Part shown: piece by piece, positions 48,260 through 60,091 of the stretch
Layout of the letters: every line of letters starts with the position of its first letter
How positions within the stretch are numbered: position 1 is the stretch's first letter
Assembly (NCBI GenBank): GCA_010093705.1
Contig: MU006092.1
Span: forward strand, 1,384,500-1,448,499
DNA length: 64,000 nt
Origin: Patellaria atrata CBS 101060
Taxonomy: Eukaryota; Ascomycota; Dothideomycetes; Patellariales; Patellariaceae
Direction: 5' to 3'
The notes under the pieces: generated by a model
Told to the model about the DNA's origin: nothing
Database searches by the model: none
What the model saw: only the letters and a program-made list of their open reading frames with translations
Program-made: the position numbers and the translations under genes

Positions 48260-50800
48260 AATCAAAGGGGAGAGGAGGTATTTATCCCTAGAGCCTGCGA
48301 TACTGCTACCCTCCTTGTACGTTCAATCAGAGCGTATGGTAAATCCATCATGGGTGAGGCTATCACGGGGTCTTACGGTCCTGGCCTTCAGCAAACAGTC
48401 AGCCAGATAAGTTTCTATCTTTCGTAAGTTATATATCTACTAATAGTCTTTCGCCTGTGCGATAGCAGTGAATCTCACGCTGTTCCTGTGTTGTTGATCA
48501 TCCCCTCTGAATGATAACGTCATGCACCACTCTCAGGAGAGCAGTTTTTTCCACCTCGAAGAAGAAAGATAATGGGATTTGAGCATTCCAGGAGAATGGT
48601 GCTCCCTTCAAGGGAACCAAGAAGCGAACAATGCATTACATCTAGTTTGGGCACCCGCCCAAATATCGTTTACAGCCCAGAATGTTTCATCCAGATGATC
48701 CTAAGGAAAAGTAAAGATAAAGGAGAGAGCAAAGAAGCAAAGATAAATAGACCTATATAATTCTGTATTACCAAAGTCACAAGACCAAATGATCGGAAGT
48801 GTCATTTTTCTCCATCATGGGTGCTCAGGGGTCGTAAGGGTTTATCATAAGCTTATCATCTCGTGAACGTACAAACCAGTAGCACAAACACCACACTGGT
48901 GAGACCCAGTGCACAACCAGTACACGAATTTTATTTCCAATATTCACTGCTTATCACCCGTTCTCCGAGGTGGTTGTTACACAACTCATCATACCTCTCT
49001 AAACCCGCTGGAATTTGACTCATCTAGAGTAGTTTGCCTTTAGTGTAAGAGAACAATTGGCGTTCAGACTGATCGAAAAGTGCAGGGCCTGCTCTCTAAT
49101 AGGAATAATACAGGAACACTGGTGAAGTTATTCTTCTATTCATTCCCAAGCATGCCCCGGAAGATTCGCGGAGAGGAGAGAAACAGTAAAGAACAGGGAA
49201 GATATAGCTCTAGACGCAGCGATATCGCTATATTACTTTTCCGTATGATTGAATGACATAGAGTATTCTTCTTACCATCCTACATACTCAGGCGCTGATA
49301 TAAACCTTACGTTTTTTGGACGTACGGAACTTCAGAACTCATCCCCAAATCCCCATTGGTAGACTCCGTCCTTCTACAAATTTTTCATTATTATTTTATA
49401 ATACTGCTGGTCGTCATTCCGCCATAAAGACGAGAACAGTCATCGTGTTCTTTGGAGTCTCCCGTGAACACCAGTTTGGCTTGAACCCTACAGCCAGAGA
49501 GAGAGCCGCATCCAAAAATTGTCAAAATGCTCTGCGGATTTTATTCCTTCTATTACTAGGGAATGAAAAACGCAATCACCAACAGCCGCACGACTGGATC
49601 ATGTTTTGACTTAGCAGCACAGCAAATAAAGCCTCGCGCTGATCGAAGTATCAGATTTTTGATTATGGTGCTGGAGAGGTCTGGAGAAGAAACAAATGGA
49701 GAACGAAAGATAATAAATAGACGCCGACCATGCTACGACTCATGTTTTGTGACCAGCTGATGGACATGTGGAGGACTCATCACGTCGCCCTATCGTCATA
49801 AGAACTCAGGGGCTATCATGGGATATTTTAATCTCACGTTGAGAGTACAGAAGCAACTAAACTACACAGATATTACTTACTCTTCTGTCATTCCCAAGAC
49901 CTCCACTGAAGAGGGAAGAGATGCTGAAAGTCTTCACTCCCCAATGATGGCAATCATCATCCCAGATAGCAAACCTCCTATTCTCCCTGGTCTCTCCAGA
50001 CCAATTTTTTCCACTTCGTCAACTGAACAAGGGCAACCCCAGGAAAATGCATATCTATCCATAGTGGCGCCCAAAAACACTGCAATAAATGAATTTGATT
50101 CGGGCCGAAGATAGCATAGTGGTTGTTTTCGAGTAACATATGTTGCGGTACCACCTAACCGACGATCCACCCAATTGAATATTGATCTCGTATATGTCCG
50201 TAATCTGTATTTCAAAACCTGTCAGATATTTAGTAGAAAGAAACACAAGGGAAAGGAAGAGAGGCGGAAAATATAGACTCAGAACGAGCGATATCGCAGA
50301 AGTCCCTTTGTAGAGTGTTCAGCTGCCAGTACCACAGATACGTCTGAAATTGACACACAGTTATACGTATTCAGGGGCTATCATGAAGCTTACTCATGTT
50401 ATGGAGAAGGCTCTACTACAAACCTAAACGTTTGAAGAGGGAAGTGTCCTTCTATGATAGTGACGAATACCACCTTTGTGTGCGGTTGACGATGACGACT
50501 ATCACTCCTAGACGATGTCCTTCATCGCCTTATAAGCTCTTTTCCCTCAAATCATAATTAAGGCTTTTATTTCAGCTAGGGTAAGAAGCAATCCTAGAAA
50601 ATGATGATCGACGTTGGCTCCAAAGACACCACGATATCGTGTCGAACACTCCACCGACGGCCCCCTGAAAATGAGAGTCTTTGAGAGTCGCTATCCAGCT
50701 CCAAATAGAGGCTCTGGATCTTGTTTCAGAGAGAAGAAACGGGGAAGAAGAGGAGATATATAGACGTCGAGTGAGCGGAATCGCTGTAATTCTTGGCTCA
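48260..50800 (-). repeat. Tandem array of modules, inverted half
   Basis: On the plus strand a purine tract (GAGAAGAAAC...GGAGAGG) followed by a TATA-like word and AGAC/CGAGCGATATCGC recurs. TATA words lie at 48279, 48742, 49201, 49712, 50271 and 50756, spaced 463, 459, 511, 559 and 485 bp. Read on the minus strand this is TATA followed by a pyrimidine tract, the same order as in the forward half. The phrase CAGGGGCTATCATG is repeated at about 49808 and 50372. No gene is supported. Confidence 0.5.
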
Positions 50801-51147
50801 GGCCATGCAACTCTTCTCCCTGAAGAGGAAGTTAATCATCAGTTCAGAGTTCCAGCATTGAGACACATGTTCATCTTGTGCCCAAGTGAGATCCGCAGGT
50901 ATTCCATTGTAGTCAATTTTAGAACTTGTACCGTCTTTTTTGTTTCTCGTTATATCAGACCATGTGCATGCCCTGCGATTCGGTCTTTCCAAAAGGGAAA
51001 CGTGTAAGGCGGGAGGAAGGGTGAAACGCAGCGGTAGTATATTAGTGAGAACAGGGCGGAGGAAGTGAAGATTAGATATCCCGCGGGAGAAACAGTCAAA
51101 AGATACTGCTGTATATATTGAATCTCAGCAGAAAAAATTTCATTTCT

Positions 51148-51248
51148 GGTGGGATGGCCGAGTAGCTAAGATTTCCTTTGTCATAATTTCTTTAGTCTAT
51201 TTCCTATAGTCATATTTCTAGATTCTAAGTTCGAGCCCCGTCTCCACC
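51148..51248 (+). pseudogene. Decayed class II tRNA-like sequence (Leu/Ser type)
   Basis: It begins GGTGGGATGGCCGAGTAGC (A-box like) and ends AGTTCGAGCCCCGTCTCCACC (B-box like). The acceptor ends pair in six of seven positions. The D stem and T stem have lost pairing at G-to-A and C-to-T type sites, and the region between is AT-rich with no clear anticodon arm. It could be a tRNA pseudogene or the head of a tRNA-derived SINE; a T-rich run follows at 51310. Confidence 0.55.
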
Positions 51249-51746
51249 AGAATATAAAGTTAAATGCGTTTGCCGGGTTAACTTTCCCTCTTCGGAGATT
51301 TTCTTTTGTATTTTTTTTTCTCCTTTTTATCTTCTTTTATTCACTTTAAGGGACAAATATATTTCCTTTTAGTTTCTTTTTGTCTTCAGCATTAACATTG
51401 CTTGAAAGCGCATGGTCATCCGGTACATCAAAGTCTCGTGAGAAATCCAGCGAAAAAAAGCACACGGTTCTTACAGAGAGCAAAGCGGTGATAAAATTTC
51501 CTCATATAGTGGTGACAGCAACGGGATGGGTAGGAGGGTAAGAATATAATGATTCCATATGAATATAACCGTCAATTAATCTGTAAATTATCAAGTACGT
51601 ATCAGCCAGACAAACATCTCTTAATAACAAAAATTTCACAAAAGGCCGCTCACAAAGCCACCAAACCCAAACGCCTAAGGTCCCGATATCCTAGTTCAGA
51701 AACTCCAGATCCAAACCATACCCATGCAACATAAACTTGAACCCGC

Positions 51747-54674
51747 TCAAGCATTCAACAAACTCCCAAACCTCTCCCCTCCAAACGCCAAACCACCAGT
51801 CGGCGGGAATCCATCCAAATCCGTGATGACGCTACTCCCATCCGGCTGCCAATCCCTCCACTCATCGCCTCCCAGATTCATGAAATCCAACACTCCCGCT
51901 CCATGTGATGCACCCTCGTTATCCGCCAGGTGTGACATCTCCGGGAAGTGTATGCTAGCCAGGTGGCTCACATCATTCGGGTTGACATCCCCACTCATCC
52001 ACGGCCTTGGGGGTTGCTGAGATTCGAGTGTGGAAGTGGGCGTCGGTAGCGCTGGGTCAAGTGGCATGCCGGTGGAGGTTGGGGGCCAGGAGCAGATTTC
52101 GCTACGCGGGGTCACCATTACGAAGCTATCAGCGCCGCGGTCTAGGTCAGAATCAGTATTATGGTGGCGGGGACCGGTGAGACCGAGATCCATGCTCATA
52201 GAGGTGCTCATGCTGGTCGATCGGGCGGACTTATGGGTATTGGATCTCGGACGGGAGGACTGGTGGCGTTTGAAGGAATAAGGCTCGGTGTCGTCTATTG
52301 TGCTGCCGCGGCGAGCTGGAACAAGGGTTCCTTTGGGGCGGGGGAAGCGGTTGGAGTCTGAAGAGCTGCCACCAAGCTCATTCATGACACCTGTCAGAAC
52401 GACTGACATGCGCTCAGCGGGTTGGTAGGTGCAGGCCATATCTTGTAGAGCGGCGGATAGGACTTCAAGGTATTGCATATTGTTGTTGCGGTCACTTGAG
52501 TCTTTGATAAAAGCTAGTGCAGCGACTAGAGCGGTTGCTGCGGTTCCCTAAGAATGATGTAAGTATTTCGAATATGAAGCGACGTAGCGGTTACATACAG
52601 CGTGTTGTAAACCAATTATGCATATCTGCTTCGTGTCGAATCGCTGTCGATGTTGCCAAAAGATCCTTGCAACTCTGATTGCGTGCTTTGTACAGACAGT
52701 TCGAGACAGAGCGGAGAAATGGTTATCATGGCCATTCCCTTCTTCGGTTTCAGACGTAGCGGGCTCCTCGTACATAGCAAAAGGTCGGTGTAGAAGTATT
52801 AGAGCGCAATGGTATTGTTGGTGGAGGAGGAAAAATGAGAAAGGGGCATTATTGATGTTATGAGGCGTCCATCTCAGGGGTTCTGGTAACCTTGCATACC
52901 AGTTGCCGAATTCACGATCTAGCGCTGCCATCCGAAGGTATGCATTCCGGTCATCTGATTGGGAGCGCGGGTCGATATTTTCTGTTATCTTCCCTGCAAG
53001 TTCCATAACATCCAATAGTGCCTTTACTTGGATTAACACAACATCTTATTTCACTCTGGCAGATTTCCTACCTCGTATATCATGGTCTCTACACTCCTTT
53101 CAACACCAGCAGGTCGGCATGTTCCTAGCCTCTCGAACTGATTTGCCAAGGAGTGTATCTCGATATCTGAACTTTTCATGCTTGTTGGACGGCCGAGGAA
53201 TAAGGCCCAATATCTGGAGAGATTAGCGAAGGTGTTTTAATCCAACGGTGAATGTATCATACTTGTCATAGATAACGCACGCCCACAAAGTCATATGTCG
53301 AATATCAACTTCTCGTTGCGGAAGACCGGAAGACCGACAATCAAGGTGAAGGCCGATGTCGAAAGCAAGGCGTATAGCTATCCCGCCATAAAGCCATCCA
53401 GAATTATCACGGCCAACTAATGATCATGATTAGTGCGGGTTCTACTACACTCGTTCCTTTGCTCACCTTGACACTCGAGGTCCCCAATCATCAGTAGTGC
53501 AGCAACTGAAGGGATACCACCAGGTCTTTCAAGCTCATAGTCAAGCATGAACTTTGCCTCTCTATGAAGTGTTGATTCCTTCCCAGGAAGCGTAAGACGC
53601 TGAATATCCAGTCTAGTCTTGTCTGCGAATCTGTATCCCACAGCTAACATGCATATGTGCAAGAACCCTGAATAAAATTGTGTCCTTCCAGATTCATGGT
53701 CTTCATTAAATGCCTCTCGATGCACAACATGCATGACGCAGTTGTAATGTTGCCAGAATAGGTCCATCAAATACTCGTAGGTATCTAGTGGGAGACCCCG
53801 GATTATCTTCTCAGCTCTTCGAGTCTGCTCCAATGCTTCCCGAGCGCCATCTGTGTTTGTGGAGAGCTCGGAGTGAATGTGACAGTTGGTTGTAGGACCA
53901 AAATATCGCAATCGACCACTCAGCTGATCAAAACTTAGATGCCCTCTTGTTGATAGTAGTCTGCTTACCATACCATCTTTCTGAGGTGGGGTTAAGACAG
54001 ATGGAGAACTAGCAGAGTCCATTATATCGCTTCGATGGCTGGGACTGTCCTTGTCCATTTGGTCTGTGTCCATGAAGTCCTCATGTTGGCTTCCAGGACT
54101 CGAATTATCATGGGTGCTCTGGTTTCCGGTGCTATTTTCCTCTTGAGGTTTATAAGTTCGTCTGTTTGGAGACCTATCATCTGTCCGAGGTAGCCCAGTC
54201 CGTGTTTTGGGCGGATGATTCGCAGGTGGTGGTTCGGCACCTCTTTCTTTTAACATCCCCTCAAGTAAGGCAACACGATCTGTTAGAGAGCACATATATG
54301 CTCTCGAGATGGGTCTACGGATTCATTAATAATTAATCACATTCCAGATATCCGAGACTTACCTTCTTCTTTCATCGTCATTTTTAATTACGCACTGTAC
54401 GCCAGATCGCTTACATTGCGTACATTCTGTCTCTCCTGGTGGAACCACACACTACAATTTTCAGCATTTGATAACTAAGAGGTGATATTCTCTGAAAACA
54501 TACTCTGATTCTTCGATCCCTACATGAAGCACATGCAACAGAAGCCCGATGTCTCGATTTCTGACGCTTTTGAGGGGAAGAGCTTGCATTTCCGTTTAGA
54601 AGCACCGATTCTTGCTGTGAAGTCTCGACGGGTACCTCAGATGCGTTGTCTACTTTATTCTCCGCGTCCGCCAT
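51747..54674 (-). CDS. Zn2Cys6 transcription factor
   Basis: Seven exons (54674-54504, 54451-54363, 54314-53467, 53416-53263, 53213-53072, 53021-52600 less one base at 52599, and 52547-51747) give 875 residues; introns are 48-52 nt. The binuclear cluster is complete only after splicing exon 1 to exon 2: CASCRDRRIRC then VVPPGETECTQCKRSGVQC, spacing CX2CX6CX8CX2CX6C (residues 48-77). A short linker and coiled segment (RVALLEGMLKERG) follow. The fungal-specific middle homology region runs from about 280 to 600 (FWQHYNCVMHVVHREAF, GRDNSGWLYGG, WALFLGRPTSMK). The C-terminus is acidic and Ser/Pro-rich, as in activation domains. It would act as a DNA-binding regulator in the nucleus. The target is unknown, but it sits next to the BVMO-ligase-SDR genes. 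The first ATG after an in-frame non-ATG stretch was chosen as start. Confidence 0.9.
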
Positions 54675-54818
54675 GTTCCTATTACAAGGAAATTGAAGCA
54701 CTAAATTTGATATATTGGACAATCAACTAGATTGACGTTGAGAAAGCACAAACATACAATGACGGACAGAAGGAGGGCAATACAGCGTGGGAGAATTCTG
54801 GAGATTGTGTAGAATAAA

Positions 54819-55040
54819 TTAGTTCATCCCAAACAAATCGCTCGCCTCCCTAGCTCTTTCTTCGAGGTCACTACACCCCTCGACGCCATCCGCCTCTTGC
54901 GGGGTCCCCAAGTCCCCGCATAAGACTGTTGGGCTTGATTTAGGGGTGTTGGTGCTTCTGTAGCGCAGCCAATCTGCATAATCGGCATAATCTGCAGCAC
55001 GGGCAGAAGGATCTCCCTCGCTATTACCGGTATTATGGTC
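54819..55040 (-). CDS. Possible last exon of an unidentified gene
   Basis: An open segment of 73 codons ends at TAA 54819-54821 and starts just after a good acceptor (CCCTCATAG). It reads as ordinary acidic protein (ADYADYADWLRYRSTNTPKS ... EERAREASDLFGMN) with coding-like composition. I could not find convincing upstream exons; the region before it contains an 11-bp inverted repeat (ACAAGCGTTTG / CAAACGCTTGT). It may be a gene remnant. Only 144 bp separate its stop from the start codon of the C6 factor on the same strand. Confidence 0.35.
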   Translation of the reverse strand, partial: DHNTGNSEGDPSARAADYADYADWLRYRSTNTPKSSPTVLCGDLGTPQEADGVEGCSDLEERAREASDLFGMN

Positions 55041-56284
55041 CTATGAGGGTACTAGTGAGAGAGTGGTACAGTAATCGTTACGAAGTACACTTGGATAGGT
55101 TAAAGATACGACTAGAACAAGCGTTTGATGACTCGGCTAAGAGTTCGTTCTTCGACTATTTCCAGGTCCGCACGCCTGGACCAAACGCTTGTAAACCATA
55201 TCTGCGGACAAGTAGAATTGTTTGGACGAGCCGCTTGCCACGGCCTTAGGAGTCCGCACACGTTCACGATCTGGAGTTGTTATCACCGGGAGAAGGGATG
55301 AGGTTGGAATACCGACACACTAGTACGAGTCATTCTCCTGATTTGACCTGGGATTGGTAGGAATCGAACGAGTCAGATCGATGGATAAGTTCAACGTACG
55401 ATAGCATTATTGGGTGTCAACCCTACAAGTACTATCCCAAGGTGCTTGATAATTGATGTTTTACCGAATCAATGGGGTCCGGGAATTATATTCGTCAAGC
55501 CACGAGAGTCATCTTTCTCGCAGGTGAATCTCTGCATGGCTTATGTGACTTTCAGATCTGCGAACGAGGCAGCCCTATTCCCACATTTCTACCACAGCTT
55601 TTCCTAAATGACAATGCTACGTAAAAAACCGGACAGATTATGCAATATTCAAACTATGCATACCTTGGTGGAATAACACGGGATGCACTATGTACCGTTC
55701 GCATGTTTCTAGTAGCGGTTTTCTAAGTTTTCTTAAGCTTCTAGTAGAACTAGTGTTACCCTTAATTGCTAGGTGAAGCGACAAGACGAGACCTCTTTCA
55801 TCACTTTCGGCTGAAAACGGATAGACACGAATTGGATGTCTGTGGAGAACTATGCAGCCGAGCAAGTCTGAGCAAATTTTAGCGTAGGTGATGAAGGTGA
55901 CATGCTTGTCACTGGAGTCTGGTATGTGACCTATTGCAAACCGTTGTGGGGATCTGGAGAAGAAAAGTGTGGGGATGAGTATTAAGACAAAATTGTGTGA
56001 TTGCCGCTAGACGTTGGGCTTGTGAAGTTCGGAATATCTCTCTCTTGGAATAACTAGGAACATATATACAATGATTCCAGAGCCCTGACGCTGCAACCGA
56101 TGAATGATGTGAACTCAAAATCCGCACTAGACTGAAATACACCTCTAGTGAAATACCGTGCAAAAAGGGCTTGCCCCCAATCTCGTAACGATCTTCCTGA
56201 CATGAAATGAATAAAATAAGACAGTCCTGAGGGTATCAAGACACATTGCTGACCGAACGCTTGAGCAATAACTTCGTCCATTGT
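55041..56284. other. Intergenic region
   Basis: No supported gene. Short minus-strand ORFs at 55909-56281 abut the BVMO stop and are probably 3-prime UTR. Confidence 0.45.
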
Positions 56285-58217
56285 TTAATCTACGTCCCAT
56301 TCATGATCAGAGCTACGGATATATGGGCTTAGGCCCAGCACGTCTCGTTGAGCCGTAGCCTTAACATCACCATTGCCAAGGTATGCGAAACGATTCTTGT
56401 ACCTGTAACGGTAGTTGTAGTCTTCAAACCTAGGGTTCTTGATTGACTTAAGGAAGTGGATAGTCTAGGTTCTGTGAGCCGCATGCAAGAATCAACAAGG
56501 AACATTTTAACTTACTGAGCCAGGCCACAGATATATTCTATTTTTGATCTTTCCATCCTTGAACCAACTGCGGCACTCTTCCTGCCAAACGGTAGACTTA
56601 TGAAACTCGTCAAAGTGACCATAGATCTCGTCAAGCGCTTCCTGCTTGACCTCCATAGCTTTGATCTGTTCGGATTGAATCTTTTTCATACACTTGATAG
56701 AGTACTCAATCGTGGTCTCAATGGATGGTAGAAGGGTACCGTTGCTCCAGGTTGCTCCTGGACCCACGATAGTGTAGTAATTCGGAAACCTAGGTGCGGA
56801 CACACCAAAGTAAAGATTCGGTCCGTTCGTCCAATCCTCGTTAATGGATTTGCCCTCACCGTTTACAACCTTGAATGCGGGTTTGAATGCGACCTTGAAG
56901 CCAGTCGCACAGGTGAGAATGTCCATTTTGTGTTCGACGCCATCTTTTGTTAGGATTCCGTTCGGTGTAACTTTTTCGATATTTGAGAAAATCGGTTGTA
57001 CGTTCTCCTTGACTAGCGCTTCAAGGTAGCCGTCACCAGGAGATATTCTTCGGCAACCTGGAGACCACTTTGGAATGATAAATTTTTTCAACTCCTCGTG
57101 ACCGGGACCCATGCGGCGATTCATCTCTTGGGTGATGACGTCCCTCATTTGTTTACTCAACTCGGAGTTTTGTTGATACATTCCGAAAAGTCCATTGATT
57201 TCAGCCTCGATCTTCTTCCGAAACATCAAGTGATACTCAGGATCGTTCTTGAATCGTTCCTTCTCCTCTTCACTGAATGTGTACTGACGTTGGCCGGGAT
57301 CAACATCCTGCCCCTTTTGGAGTTCGTTAATAAGAGCTCCACCTCCGAACGGTGGGCTAATCCAGGTTGGGCTTCGCATATACACTTGTACTTGCTTGCA
57401 AACCTTCTGCAACGCTGGGACAATTTGAACACTTGTGGAACCCGTTCCGATTACGCCCACCGCTTTGTCCTTGAAATCGACTGAGTGATCCCATGCTGCA
57501 GAATGCATAAGAGGTCCTTGAAAGTCGTGCAAACCTTCGATTTCCGGCCAAGCCCAATTGTTAAGGATACCAGTGCCGTTCACAAAGACGTGACACCAAT
57601 CCTTTGATATCGCGCCATTTTGCGGGTTTTGAAGTGTTCTGCTTTCGTAAGCAGTGCCCCATTTATTGAATAACTTATGCTCACTTACAAATTCCAATGT
57701 CCATCTTGTTCATCCCACCTAGCTTCTATAATCTTAGAATTGAGCTTCATGTACTTCTTGCTGCCTTTTATGCATGTCAGTCCGAATTTAGGAGAAGATT
57801 ATGAACTTTCTTACCATGTCTTTCTGCGAAATTCTCAAAGTACTCTTGAATTTCGGATCCATAGGCGAAGAAGGTTGACCAATCAGGCTTTGGGTCCCAA
57901 GTATAGTTGTAGTCGTGAGACGGGATATCGCAAGCAACTCCAGGATAAGTATTCTCATACCAAGTTCCTCCGAACATAGGATTCTTCTCGTGAAGAGTCA
58001 GCTCCCAGGAACCTGGTTCGAGCATTCTTTCCATTTTGTATGCAAGGCATAATCCAGAAGCACCTGCACCTGCGCAGGCAACCCGCAACTTGCGCGGCTT
58101 CGAGTGATATTGTTGGAGAACCCTATAAGGGCCCTCTGGAGTTGACTCTGGATAATCATAGCTAGTACCGATTCCATTCACCCCATTCACAACACTCGCC
58201 ATCGTGGAGGGCGCCAT
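56285..58217 (-). CDS. Baeyer-Villiger-type flavin monooxygenase
   Basis: Exons 58217-57807, 57756-57689, 57638-56516 and 56464-56285 give 593 residues. The FAD Rossmann motif GAGASG is at 50-55 (RVACAGAGASGLCLAYKMER). FGGTWYENTYPGVACDIPSH follows, then the Baeyer-Villiger fingerprint FxGxxxHxxxW as FQGPLMHSAAWD (about 199) and the NADPH Rossmann motif VIGTGSTS (about 220). The family inserts oxygen next to a ketone, giving an ester or lactone, using NADPH and O2. Introns 2 and 3 are ordinary. Intron 1 is odd: the canonical donor GTAAGA at 57814 cannot reach any acceptor in frame, whereas a GTTCAT donor at 57806 joins HGKK to KYMKLNSKII as expected for the family. The last exon encodes PRFEDYNYRYRYKNRFAYLG and ends in DHEWDVD. 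There is no signal peptide and no peroxisomal tail. Probably functional. Confidence 0.88.
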
Positions 58218-58684
58218 CTTACGGTTGCCTCAGATCTTGGGAATAATGTGACGGTTGAGCTCTACAATCTTAAGATGTATTGAAAGCTTTTGAAAGATTA
58301 AAGATAACACGGAAAGATGAGGAATCAGACAATATAAGACAACATAGGCTCTTCTCTTAAATTGAAACTACGAGTAATAATATCTCTTCATCTCACGCCA
58401 CGGCAATACATCGAAACTCGACGCGTGAGTAAGTAGTGCCGTTCACCTGGAGGGCGATAGCCGCAACCTTGGTGAACGCGATTCATGTTCCAGAAGATGG
58501 GCCCTGGGTATACACGGCCTGTTTCCGAGCGAGGTACAATACATGTTGGAAATCCAGATCTAGGGTCCACAGTTGTATGCTTAGATAGTACCCGCATGCA
58601 GTGTTGTGTGGCCTTGAACTGCGGATATGTATTTGCGGGTGCTCTGGATCGCGGGAAGAATTAGTGTCAAATCGTCTGCTGGTA
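58218..58684. promoter_or_regulatory. Upstream region of the BVMO gene
   Basis: About 470 bp between the BVMO start and the palindromic element. It should contain the promoter; no gene is supported. Confidence 0.4.
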
Positions 58685-59606
58685 ATTTAGCGTAGGAAAA
58701 ACTTTTGGGTCCCCTTGGCGTTTCTGACTTCTGCCACACCACACGATTTCAAAACAGAGTCGTATATTAAGTAGTAAGATAATAGTTAATATAGTAGTTA
58801 GATATATCCTATATAATATTCTTAACTATACGATATTAGATCTGACCTTAATTAAGCGTTCTATACGACTTATATACGGCTTATATACGGTATCAGATAC
58901 CCGTACGGCATTAGATACGGCCTCAACTGAGCGTTCCGTACGGCTCAGATACGTGCTCAGATACGTGCTCAGATACGTGCTCAGATACGTGCTCAGATAC
59001 GTGCTCAGATACGTGCTCAGATACGTGCTCAGATACGTGCTCAGATACGTTCTCAGATACGGCTCGGATTCGTGCTCAGATTCGGCTTCAGATATGGCTC
59101 AAATTCGTGCTCAGATTCAGTTCAGATACGGCCTTAGTACGGCCCAGATTTATACTCAGATTAGCACGAATTTGAGCACAAATCTGATCTCGTACGGAGC
59201 ACGTACTTAAGACGAATCTGATGCCGTCCCTGAAGCCGTATCTGAAGCCGCATCTGAAGCCGTATCTGAGCACGTATCTGAGAGCACGAATTTGAGCACT
59301 TATCTAAGCCGTATCTGAACCCGAATCTGAGCCGTACGGAACGCTTGGTTAAGGCCGTATCTAATGCCGTACGGATCGCTCAGTTAAGGCAGTATCTGAT
59401 ACCGCGTATAAACCGTATATAAGTCGTATAGAACGCTTAGTTAAGGTCAAATCTAATACTGTATAGTCAAAAATATTATATAGAATATATTAAACTACTA
59501 TATTAGCTATTATCTTACTACTTAACATACAACTCTTTTTTAAATCATATGGTGTGGTAGAAGATAGAAACGGTAAGGGGACCTAAAAGTTTTTTCTATG
59601 CTAAAT
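58685..59606. mobile_element. Palindromic long-inverted-repeat (foldback) element
   Basis: The two halves are inverted copies over about 400 bp each. The outer ends read ATTTAGCGTAGG and, reverse-complemented, ATTTAGCATAGA; then both arms share AAAACTTTT-GGTCCCCTT, CTTCT-CCACACCA, TTAAGTAGTAAGATAATAG and GCGTTCTATACGACTTATAT. The inner part of each arm is made of degenerate CGTATCTGAGCA-like words. Arms differ mostly by C/T and G/A changes. There is no coding capacity. It resembles a non-autonomous foldback or long-TIR element; I could not define a target-site duplication. Confidence 0.85.
58943..59062 (+). repeat. 12-bp tandem repeat (GCTCAGATACGT)n
   Basis: Nine perfect copies (58943-59050) plus one degenerate copy, inside the left arm of the palindromic element. 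The right arm holds only scattered degenerate copies. Confidence 0.95.
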
Positions 59607-60091
59607 ATGAATTAGGATCGTGAAATCTTTAACAGTCAGCCACTCGTAGCCGCTAACCATAATATGACTACATATAGAATTAAGAATTTATATCCAACGA
59701 TATATAGTGATTTTTGGGGCTCTTGAGCATAGATTTATAAAAAAAGATCACTAAATAAAATTGTGAACTCCGTGTCTCTATTGTAATCTGTTTGTTCGAC
59801 TAAATCCATTTCATAATTGAATATGAATTTGTTATTTCATTCCAAGAATTCAATAACGTTCGCTAAGCCTGGCAACAATATAGCTTAGTGCTACATAAAT
59901 TGGAAACAAATGACTATTCTAAGCAAGGAAGAGCAGCCAACTCTTAGATTCTTTGCATACCCTCATGCATCCTCATTGAGATCTGGAGCTAAATACTTCG
60001 ATAGACGCCCCTTTACACCAATAGCCATCCTAAGATCAATACACCATCAAATGCAAAACATACATTAGACTACCCGTACCCATGAGAATGG
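59607..60091. other. AT-rich intergenic region
   Basis: It lies downstream of the acyl-CoA ligase stop. Nothing is supported. Confidence 0.5.

Noticed and set aside
56054-56281. 75-codon ORF just after the BVMO stop
   Set aside because: Lies in the expected 3-prime UTR and shows no recognisable domain.
58943-59062. CRISPR array
   Set aside because: Perfect 12-bp tandem repeats without spacers in a eukaryotic genome.
58676-59615. TA target-site duplication of the palindromic element
   Set aside because: The flanks can be read several ways and no duplication is convincing.
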